64,000 nucleotides of DNA, from positions 496,001 to 560,000 of the forward strand of contig NZ_AUND01000001.1 in NCBI RefSeq assembly GCF_000714535.1, written 5' to 3'. The first letter of the stretch is position 1; each line of letters opens with the position of its first letter. The DNA comes from Thioclava pacifica DSM 10166. Lineage in GTDB: Bacteria; Pseudomonadota; Alphaproteobacteria; Rhodobacterales; Rhodobacteraceae. The notes under the pieces were generated by a model, which saw only the letters and a program-made list of their open reading frames with translations, had not been told where the DNA came from and ran no database searches. Below are positions 29,186-36,307 of the stretch, piece after piece. The position numbers were made by a program, and so were the translations under genes.

Positions 29186-30007
29186 TCAGTTGCGGCCGAT
29201 ATCGTCGACGGCGGATTGCAGGGAGATACGGTCGAGCGATGCGATAGGCAGCGCCGTGAACGCCTCGATCCGGCGGCGCAGCGCGCCATAGGTCTGTTGG
29301 AAGGCCAGCGCGCGCTCGGCCTCGGTGCCTTGCGCCTTCACCGGGTCGGGCATGCCCCAATGGCCGCTGATCGGCTGTCCCGGCCAGGGCGGGCAGTCCT
29401 CATTGGCGGCAAGGTCGCAAACGGTGAAGACAAAATCGAGATGCGGCGCGTCCTCGCCCTGAAACTCGTCAATGTTCTTCGCGCGCAGCGGTGCGATGTC
29501 ATGCTCCTTGTCGCGCAGCACCTGCAACGCGACGGGGTTGAGCACGGAATAGGGCTTCGTTCCGGCCGAATAGGCGATGAACCTGTCGCCCGCGAGATCA
29601 CGCAGGATCGTCTCGGCGAGGATCGAGCGGGCCGAATTGCCGGTGCAGATGAAGAGCACGGTGAATTTGCGGTCGGTCATGCCGGTGTCTCCGTTCGGGG
29701 AAGGGGCGGCGGTGCAGATATCGGGCCGTCCGCGACAGCAATCGTTGAAGAGCACGTCGAAGGTCTCGCGCACCTCTTCCATCGCGACCGTGTAGAGCAG
29801 CGAAGTGCCCGCGCGGGTGTGGGTGATCAGCCCGACTTGGGAGAGCGCCGAGAGATAGGCCGAGAGCGTCGAGGGTTTGAGCCCCAACACCGCGCCGATC
29901 TCGCCCGCGGGCAAGCGGTCGGGATAGCGGCGCATCAGCAATCGAAACAGCGCAAGGCGTTGCGGGTGGCCGAGCATGGATAGCCTATGGGGAATCGCGT
30001 CATTCAT
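29186..30007 (-). CDS. ArsR-family regulator fused to low-molecular-weight arsenate reductase (ArsR-ArsC)
   Basis: The 273-residue protein joins two domains. Residues about 5-85 form a winged-helix ArsR domain ('HPQRLALFRLLMRRYPDRLPAGEIGAVLGLKPSTLSAYLSALSQVGLI'), followed by a Cys-rich linker (Cys90, Cys91, Cys98) likely to sense As(III). Residues about 113-273 are a tyrosine-phosphatase-fold arsenate reductase with the CX5R loop at 121-127 (CTGNSAR) and two further cysteines (197, 205) spaced as in thioredoxin-coupled ArsC. It would repress the operon and reduce arsenate. The ATG at 30007 has no Shine-Dalgarno sequence and the mRNA may be nearly leaderless. The GAPDH gene starts 9 bp after the stop. 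Confidence 0.9.
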   Translation of the reverse strand: MNDAIPHRLSMLGHPQRLALFRLLMRRYPDRLPAGEIGAVLGLKPSTLSAYLSALSQVGLITHTRAGTSLLYTVAMEEVRETFDVLFNDCCRGRPDICTAAPSPNGDTGMTDRKFTVLFICTGNSARSILAETILRDLAGDRFIAYSAGTKPYSVLNPVALQVLRDKEHDIAPLRAKNIDEFQGEDAPHLDFVFTVCDLAANEDCPPWPGQPISGHWGMPDPVKAQGTEAERALAFQQTYGALRRRIEAFTALPIASLDRISLQSAVDDIGRN

Positions 30008-30015
30008 ATTTCGAG

Positions 30016-30027
30016 ATTTCGCGAAAT
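30016..30027. promoter_or_regulatory. candidate ArsR operator (12-bp palindrome)
   Basis: ATTTCGCGAAAT is a perfect palindrome 8 bp upstream of the ArsR-ArsC start codon, with a related half (ATTTCGAGAT) overlapping on the gene side. Position over the presumed promoter fits autorepression by the ArsR domain. Inferred from position and symmetry only. Confidence 0.45.
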
Positions 30028-30361
30028 AATATCGAATCGCCAAGTGAAACTTTGATGACAACCTTAGGAAAGTTCGCCTCAAGAATGCCCAGAAATGGTC
30101 AGGGAATGATCAATCCTGTGAAATGGTCGTGGCATGTTACGATTCTCAACAAAATTGTGATTTAGCGATTTGCAATAAATATCGCGTATCGAAAAATACA
30201 AAATTGTTAACAAAACAAAGGAATTGCGGAGTTAAGTTGCAAATGTACTGAAAGAGCGCACAACCAAAAGTGGCAAAATGTGCCAACCTTTCGCCTCAAT
30301 TCTGTCACAGATGCGGATGAACCGTAAATATACAAAAGTTCTAGTTGACAGGTTATGGCCA
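30028..30361. promoter_or_regulatory. AT-rich divergent region between ars operon and dynamin-like locus
   Basis: This 334-bp stretch is markedly AT-rich against GC-rich surroundings, most clearly at 30130-30270. It holds the direct repeat GAAATGGTC (30092-30100 and 30120-30128), the palindrome TTGTTAACAA (30204-30213) and the inverted repeat TGGCA-AAATG-TGCCA (30271-30285). No gene is supported here. It should carry the promoters of both flanking transcription units. Confidence 0.5.
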
Positions 30362-30718
30362 ATGTCCACCGACATCTCCGATCTGAAAAATATCTCGGGA
30401 TTTATCGGCGCGTGTCTCGTAGATTCCGAGACCGGTCTGATGCTCGCGAGCGAAAACGGCACCGGTAAATTCGACCTTGAGGCGGCCGGCGCGGTGAACA
30501 CGGAGGTCGTGCGCGCAGAGAGAGCTGCCCTCGAGGCACTCGGTCTTGATGACACCGTGGAAGACATCCTGATCACCCTAGGCGAGCAGATTCATCTGAT
30601 CCGCCCGCTCGGAGCCAATCCCGGCGTCTTCGTCTATGTCGCGCTTAACAAGAAAGCGTCCAACCTCGGCATGGCCCGTCTGGTGGTCAAGAAGGTCGAG
30701 GGGCAGCTTCGGATCTGA
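30362..30718 (+). CDS. Roadblock/LC7-domain protein
   Basis: The 118-residue protein is a single Roadblock/LC7 domain: 'SDLKNISGFIGACLVDSETGLMLAS' (helix, two strands with the G-A-x-L-V-D signature), a long helix through 'EVVRAERAALEALGL', then 'EDILITLGEQIHLIRPL' and 'GVFVYVALNKKASNLGMARLVVKKVEGQL'. In bacteria such proteins (for example MglB) act as GTPase-activating or scaffold partners of small GTPases. It precedes four dynamin-like GTPase genes on the same strand by 121 bp, so a partner role for those GTPases is the natural inference. The ATG at 30362 gives the usual domain start; in-frame ATGs upstream are possible but add a basic tail with no support. Confidence 0.85.
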   Translation: MSTDISDLKNISGFIGACLVDSETGLMLASENGTGKFDLEAAGAVNTEVVRAERAALEALGLDDTVEDILITLGEQIHLIRPLGANPGVFVYVALNKKASNLGMARLVVKKVEGQLRI

Positions 30719-30736
30719 TCTGCGTAATTCGGCGGT

Positions 30737-30754
30737 GCCCGGAGCGATCCGGGC
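30737..30754 (+). promoter_or_regulatory. small hairpin between Roadblock gene and first GTPase gene
   Basis: GCCCGG-AGCGAT-CCGGGC forms a perfect 6-bp stem without a T tract. It could attenuate transcription from the Roadblock gene into the GTPase genes, adjusting their ratio. Confidence 0.35.
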
Positions 30755-30839
30755 CCGTCAGTCTCGAAGTCCCGACCGGTATTTGGGCGTACCATGTCCA
30801 TCCCCAACCGTCGTCTAACCAGCGGCAAGGAGACCTCCC

Positions 30840-32783
30840 GTGTACGAAGCGAATTCGATCTTCCAATGGCATCGCGAAGGATACGAGGACCTCAACGCCT
30901 ATTGGGACACGCTCGACCAGCTCGAAACGGCGGTGCGTGACTTCTCCGATGCCGGTCTCGGCTTCGTGGAAGATCAACTCGACGACGTGCTCGCGAAGAT
31001 CGACGCCTTTGAGCCTACGGTGAGTGTGATCGGCCAGGTGAAGGCCGGAAAAAGTACGCTTCTCAATGCTTTGATCGGGCAGAGCGACCTTCTGCCCTCC
31101 GATGTGAACCCCTGGACCTCGGTGATTACCGCGCTCCACATGAATTCGCGCCATCGTCCGCATGACACCCGTGCGCTGTTTCGCTTTTTCGACCGCGAGG
31201 AATGGGACCGTCTGGTCGCGACCGGCGGGCGTCTGGGCGAGATGGCAAACCGCGCGGGCTTCGAGAGCGAGGCCGAAGAGGTGCGCACGCAGGTTACCGC
31301 GATGCGTGCCGCGACCGAAGCGCGTCTGGGCGACGAGTTCGACCAGCTCCTTGGCGGCAGCCGCGCATATCCCGCGCTCGAGAAATCCATCATCGACCGC
31401 TACATCTGCTATGGCGATCCCGACGAGATGGCCGAGGGCTCGGACGAGGGCGTCTATGCCGACCTGACGAAATCGGCCGATCTCTATATCGACCTGCCGC
31501 ATTTGCCGCGCGGGCTTTGCCTGCGGGACACGCCCGGCGTCAACGACACCTTCATGATGCGCGAGCAGATCACGCTCAACGCGATCGGCGACAGCCGCGC
31601 CTGTATCGTCGTGCTCTCGGCCCATCAGGCGCTGACCACGATGGATCTGGCGCTCCTGCGTATCATCTGCGCGATCGACGCGCGCGAAGTTCTGATCTTC
31701 GTCAACCGCATCGACGAGCTCGAAGATCCGGTCGGGGCCCAGACCGCAATCGGCGCGTCGATCCGCAAGACGTTGGGCCGGATGGGGCTTGGCGAGGAAA
31801 TCGAGATCCTCTTCGGCTCGGGCTACTGGGCGCAATGTGCTCTGGGCGATGTGACCCGCATGGCCCCGGCGAGCCGCAAGGCACTGGCCAAGCTCAATGG
31901 CGGTAAGGATGCCAATGATCTCAATGAGTTGCGTCAGCGCGCGATGGCGGCTTCCGGGCTGCAACCGCTGCTGAAGGCGGTGGTGAAACGCATCGTCGAG
32001 GGGCCGGGTCAGGCCATGCTCAACGATGTTCATGCCGAGCTGAACACGATCATCTCGATGGCCGAGACGGTCGAGACCGTGGCGCGCGCTTCCGATAGCG
32101 GCCCCGTTCTGAGCGAGGGTGAGCTGCGCCTGCGGCTGGCCGAGCTTGAGGAAGACGTGCTCAAGGGCTTTGACAGCCGAGCCGCCGAGCAGCGCGCCGA
32201 GCTGCGCGCCCGGCTCGAACGCGCGCAGGGCAGTTTCGTCGCCTCGGCGCTCGAGGCACTGCAATCGCATATCGACACCTTCGGTGAGATCGGTGCCTGG
32301 ACGCATGACCCGACCGCGTTGCGCATGGCGATGAAGACTGCCTTCACCTCCGCGACCACGAAATTGCGCCGGCATGGCGAGACCGCCTTTGACGAGATGG
32401 CCGAAGGGATCGATGCGCTGCTGGCTGCCGAGTTCGGCGTTGCGCGCGAACCCGGTACCGTCGCCTTTCCCGAACAGCCCGTGCACCGCGCCCCCACTGT
32501 GCTCGCACGGATGATCTCGCTCGACATGCAGGGCGCGTGGTGGCGCAAATACTGGCGTTTCAATCGCAAGAAAGCGGCCGAGACGCGCTATCGCGAGGTG
32601 ATCATGGCCGAGACGACCCCGCTCATCGACGACTTGATCATCGGCTTCTTCGATCCCGCGATCGCGCGCAGCCGCGAGATCATCGAGGGCTTCGCGCTCG
32701 ATCAGGGCAAGTTCTGCGACGCGGTACGCGCGCGTTGCCTGCGCGGCTCCGATGAGGCGCATGAAGAAAGGCTTTCGGCATGA
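30840..32783 (+). CDS. dynamin-like GTPase, long form 1
   Basis: This 647-residue protein has a dynamin-type GTPase domain: G1 'GQVKAGKS' at 65-72, a likely G2 Thr in 'LPSDVNPWTSVIT' near 93, G3 'DTPG' at 230-233, and G4 'NRID' at 289-292. A helical region of about 330 residues follows, with a Trp/Lys-rich segment 'GAWWRKYWRFNRKK' near 565-578 that could act as a membrane paddle. No signal or true membrane helix is seen; it should act on the inner face of the membrane. It starts with GTG after AAGGAG, and its stop overlaps the next start (ATGA). It is a clear paralogue of the protein from 34150. Specific function unknown. Confidence 0.88.
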   Translation: MYEANSIFQWHREGYEDLNAYWDTLDQLETAVRDFSDAGLGFVEDQLDDVLAKIDAFEPTVSVIGQVKAGKSTLLNALIGQSDLLPSDVNPWTSVITALHMNSRHRPHDTRALFRFFDREEWDRLVATGGRLGEMANRAGFESEAEEVRTQVTAMRAATEARLGDEFDQLLGGSRAYPALEKSIIDRYICYGDPDEMAEGSDEGVYADLTKSADLYIDLPHLPRGLCLRDTPGVNDTFMMREQITLNAIGDSRACIVVLSAHQALTTMDLALLRIICAIDAREVLIFVNRIDELEDPVGAQTAIGASIRKTLGRMGLGEEIEILFGSGYWAQCALGDVTRMAPASRKALAKLNGGKDANDLNELRQRAMAASGLQPLLKAVVKRIVEGPGQAMLNDVHAELNTIISMAETVETVARASDSGPVLSEGELRLRLAELEEDVLKGFDSRAAEQRAELRARLERAQGSFVASALEALQSHIDTFGEIGAWTHDPTALRMAMKTAFTSATTKLRRHGETAFDEMAEGIDALLAAEFGVAREPGTVAFPEQPVHRAPTVLARMISLDMQGAWWRKYWRFNRKKAAETRYREVIMAETTPLIDDLIIGFFDPAIARSREIIEGFALDQGKFCDAVRARCLRGSDEAHEERLSA

Positions 32784-34153
32784 GTACGCTGCGAAAACAT
32801 CAACGTCCGGCGCGCGCGCAGGCTGCGGATCCGGCCGCCGCCCCGCGCAGTTCCAACCAGCCCGAAGCCCCCGCACGCAAGTTGCGTGTTCTGGTCGCAG
32901 GCGAGTTCAGCGCCGGTAAGACGCGCCTGATCAATGGCTTGCTGGGCGAAGCTGTTTTGCCCTCGAATGTGACCGCCACCGCGCTGCCGCCGATCTGGCT
33001 GGTGAGTGGGGCCGAACACAGCTTGCGCGGGGTCGATCATGAGGACGTGCCCCATCCGATCGAGTCGCTCGACAAGGTCGAACTCGCGAAGACCCGTTAT
33101 TGCGTGATCAGCCATCCCGCGCCGATTCTCGATACGATCGAGATCATCGACACGCCCGGTTCGTCCGATCCCAATATGCCCGCCGAGACCTGGCGGCAGA
33201 TGATCGACTATGCCGATCTCGTGATCTGGTGCACCAATGCGACCCAGGCCTGGCGACAGAGCGAGAAATCCATCTGGGCGGAGATGCCCGAGGAATTGCG
33301 CGCCCATGCGCTGCTGGTGATCACTCATGGCGACCGGCTGACCGACGAACGCTCCGCGATGCGGGTGATGCGCCGGGTCAAGCGCGAAGCGGGCAGCTAT
33401 TTCAATGCGATCATGCTCGCCTCGATGGTCAACCCCGCCGATATCACGCGGGTCTCGAACCGGATCGCGCAGATCCTGCCCGAGATCACCGAGCCGCCTG
33501 GCGCACCCAACGCGATCGTAGAGAGCTTCGTGCGCGAGCGCAGCGTCATCGCCTTCCCGAAACCTCGGGCCGAGATACGTCCGCGCCGCGTGCTGCATGC
33601 GCGACTGGTGAAGGCGGCCACCGAGGCGGAGATCACGCCGTCCGAAGAGGTAAGCGATCCCGAGGTGCACGAGAGCGACAGCCTGACGCTCTGGGAACCG
33701 GTCGTGGCGCCTGAGCCCGACGAGGTTTCGGAGCCTGTTGAGCTGTCCGACATGGCTACGTCCGACATATCGGATGATGTCTCTGACATCGAGGACATCT
33801 CGGCACCCGAAGAGTTTGTGGAGCCCGAGGCCGATCTTGTCTTCGACCCGCTCCTGCTGAGCAATCCCGAGCCTACGTCTGATGCGGCCTTCGGTCCTGA
33901 AGACGCCAGCGACGATGATGCCAGCGACGACGATGGCGCGCTGCTTGCAACGCTCGCGGCGCTGGAAAACGACGACACCGCGCCTGAGACGCCGCGCGCC
34001 CTCTGGGCCGCGCTCAGCGCCGAGATCGACCTGAGTTCGGCCCCTGCCGTGCTCGATTGCGTCGAGCGCCTCCTCGAGACGCTCGAAACCCGGGGCGATG
34101 CCCGCCCGACCCGAACTGACGGCCCGTCCGCGCCGGAAAGGAGACTGCCGTGA
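32780..34153 (+). CDS. dynamin-like GTPase, short form 1, with acidic tail
   Basis: The 457-residue protein has a GTPase domain with G1 'GEFSAGKT' at 41-48 and G3 'DTPG' at 124-127; at the G4 position it reads 'THGD' (182-185) in place of N/TKxD, so base recognition may be altered. After about residue 280 there is no helical stalk: residues 286-400 are strongly acidic and rich in Ser, Pro, Asp and Glu, probably disordered, ending in one or two helices. It resembles the product from 36308 ('ADLVIWCTNATQAWRQSEKSIW' against 'ADLMIWVTIASQAWRLTEKSLI'). It overlaps both neighbouring genes by 4 bp, implying coupled synthesis with the long forms. Function unknown. Confidence 0.85.
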   Translation: MSTLRKHQRPARAQAADPAAAPRSSNQPEAPARKLRVLVAGEFSAGKTRLINGLLGEAVLPSNVTATALPPIWLVSGAEHSLRGVDHEDVPHPIESLDKVELAKTRYCVISHPAPILDTIEIIDTPGSSDPNMPAETWRQMIDYADLVIWCTNATQAWRQSEKSIWAEMPEELRAHALLVITHGDRLTDERSAMRVMRRVKREAGSYFNAIMLASMVNPADITRVSNRIAQILPEITEPPGAPNAIVESFVRERSVIAFPKPRAEIRPRRVLHARLVKAATEAEITPSEEVSDPEVHESDSLTLWEPVVAPEPDEVSEPVELSDMATSDISDDVSDIEDISAPEEFVEPEADLVFDPLLLSNPEPTSDAAFGPEDASDDDASDDDGALLATLAALENDDTAPETPRALWAALSAEIDLSSAPAVLDCVERLLETLETRGDARPTRTDGPSAPERRLP

Positions 34154-36285
34154 AAATCGCCCCCATGCTCCGAGCGGAGCTCGACTTCATCGAAGAAATG
34201 CTCGACCGGGCCGAGGCCTCCGTCGAACGATCCAGCCGCGGCAATTTCCGGGATCTGCGGGCACGTCTGCATAATTGGGCGGCGCGCATTGCGGTCATCG
34301 GGCAGGTGAAAGCGGGCAAGTCGACCTTCCTCAACGCCTTCCTGCATCAGCACGATTTTCTGCCCTCGGATGTGAATCCCTGGACCTCGGTCGTCACCAA
34401 TATGCGTATCAACCTGCCCGAAGATCCGATCACCGGCGCGAAATTCGAGTTCTTCTCGGAAGGCGACTGGGACGAGATCGTCAATGGCGGTTCGCGCATC
34501 CGCGACCTGACCGAGCAGCTCCTGCCGGGCTTCGATACCGATCTGCTGCGCCAGCAATCCGAGCAGATGCGCAGCCGCGCCCAGAAGCGCCTCGGCAAGC
34601 ATTATCACGCGCTGCTCGGCAGCAGCCACGAATACGACTTCCTCGCGCCCGACCTGCTCAAGCGTTATGTCTGCGCGGGACCGGGCTCGGATGATGGGCT
34701 CGAACGCGAGGCGCTGGGCCGCTATGCCGCGCTGACCAAAAGCGCCGACATTTACATGCGCCTGCCCGAATTCCAGGTGCCCACGATCATCACCGACACT
34801 CCGGGCGTGAATGACCCGTTCCTGGTGCGGGACGAATTCACCTGTCGTTCGCTGGATCGGTCTGACGTGTTCGTCATGGTGCTGTCGGCGCACCAGCCGC
34901 TGACCGATGTCGATATCGCGCTGATCCGTATTCTCGCGCGTCAGGACAACAAGGATGTGCTGATCTTCCTCAACCGGATCGACGAGCTCGACGATTACGC
35001 GACCGAGGTGCCGCGGGTGATGGCCGATGTGACGCGCCGTCTGCGTCAGGCGATCCCCGATATCGACTTCCGCATCGTTGCGGGCAGCGCCTACCTCGCC
35101 GATCTCACCCAGCGCGGTGATGCCGAGGCCGCGCAGGCACGCGCCGAACTCGACAGTGCCGAGCTGGCGCAATATCTGCGCGCGCGCTTCAGTCATGTCC
35201 CCGAGGATCCGATCGACCGGCTTCTGCTGGCCTCGGGGCTCGAAGAGGTCAAGCATGTGCTCTCGGAAGTGATCGACGGGGGCGTCGGCCGCCAGCAGCT
35301 CGCCCGCATCCGCGGCGATCTGCGCGCCGAGATCTCGGGCGTGCAATTCATCACCCGCCGCGAGCGCGACTCTCTCCAGATGCAGATCGAGAGCATCCGC
35401 TCGGATGTGGCCGAAGCCGCAGTCGAAGAGATGAGCGCCGAGATCAAGGCGACCTCCGCGTTGCGCACCTCCCTCGAGAAGCTCGTCGAGAGCGCAGATG
35501 GCAAGATCGAAACGGTGCTCAACAAGTCCTGGGCGAGCCTCGAGACACGGCTCAACGGCTGCATCGAGGAATTTGTCGAGAGCCAGAAGGCGGCCTTTGC
35601 CGAGTTCCTGCGCAATTCGAAGATCCGCTCGGGCACGGTGCCGCGCAGTTTCGAGACCGATACCACGATGCTTCAGGCCGCGCTCGAACGCGAGGTGACC
35701 AAGGGGTATGACAAATCCCGCGCCGCGATCGACGTGCTGCTCGACAATTGCATCCATGCCTGCCGCAGCACGATCCAGGACCGGTTTGACGATCCGAGCT
35801 CCGAAATCACGCTGGCCGACATGCCGCATGAAACCTTCACCTCGACGCTGACGCTTGCCAAGCGCGCGCTGCGCATCGATTTCGTGATGGAGCGGGGCTG
35901 GGCCTTCTGGCGCACGCCCGAGGTCAATGTCGAAAAGACCATCGAGGCGCTGCGCATTCTCGCCGCCGAGGAGTTGCGCCCCGCCGTCGACAAGATCCTC
36001 AAAGCCTATGGTGAGACCCAGGTCGAGCGCGCCTCGGCGGGTATCTCGCGGGTGCGGGTTATGGTGCGAATGATGGAGATGACAGTGCGCGAACGCACGG
36101 TGCAGCTCAAGCAGGAGAGGGCCGAACTGGAACGGATCGCGCGCGACCCGGCCCAGCAGAGCCGGATGGCGAACCGCATCCAGAGCAAGATGGAAGTGCT
36201 TGAACGCCGTCTGCTGAACCTCGCCGCGCTCGAAAGCGCGCTGAGCGGGCTCACTTCGGCCAAGCCGAAGACGCAGGCTGCGTGA
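34150..36285 (+). CDS. dynamin-like GTPase, long form 2
   Basis: This 711-residue protein carries G1 'GQVKAGKS' at 51-58, 'LPSDVNPWTSVVT' as likely switch I, G3 'DTPG' at 216-219 and G4 'NRID' at 275-278. From about residue 380 it is long and helical with heptad-like stretches, including an aromatic segment 'RGWAFWRTP' near 585 that aligns with the Trp-rich segment of the first long form, and a C-terminal coiled coil ('RERTVQLKQERAELERIAR'). Shared blocks such as 'VLSAHQPLTDVDIALIRI' against 'VLSAHQALTTMDLALLRI' show common descent with the 30840 protein. It starts with GTG overlapping the previous stop (GTGA), with AAGGAG upstream. Probable membrane-remodelling GTPase; target unknown. Confidence 0.88.
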   Translation: MKIAPMLRAELDFIEEMLDRAEASVERSSRGNFRDLRARLHNWAARIAVIGQVKAGKSTFLNAFLHQHDFLPSDVNPWTSVVTNMRINLPEDPITGAKFEFFSEGDWDEIVNGGSRIRDLTEQLLPGFDTDLLRQQSEQMRSRAQKRLGKHYHALLGSSHEYDFLAPDLLKRYVCAGPGSDDGLEREALGRYAALTKSADIYMRLPEFQVPTIITDTPGVNDPFLVRDEFTCRSLDRSDVFVMVLSAHQPLTDVDIALIRILARQDNKDVLIFLNRIDELDDYATEVPRVMADVTRRLRQAIPDIDFRIVAGSAYLADLTQRGDAEAAQARAELDSAELAQYLRARFSHVPEDPIDRLLLASGLEEVKHVLSEVIDGGVGRQQLARIRGDLRAEISGVQFITRRERDSLQMQIESIRSDVAEAAVEEMSAEIKATSALRTSLEKLVESADGKIETVLNKSWASLETRLNGCIEEFVESQKAAFAEFLRNSKIRSGTVPRSFETDTTMLQAALEREVTKGYDKSRAAIDVLLDNCIHACRSTIQDRFDDPSSEITLADMPHETFTSTLTLAKRALRIDFVMERGWAFWRTPEVNVEKTIEALRILAAEELRPAVDKILKAYGETQVERASAGISRVRVMVRMMEMTVRERTVQLKQERAELERIARDPAQQSRMANRIQSKMEVLERRLLNLAALESALSGLTSAKPKTQAA

Positions 36286-36307
36286 GGGAGCGGGGGCAGG
36301 TAAGATA

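Noticed and set aside
29186-29676. Separate arsC gene starting at the internal Met before 'TDRKFTVLF'
   Set aside because: The frame is continuous with the ArsR domain and has no stop; a single fusion is simpler, though internal initiation cannot be excluded.
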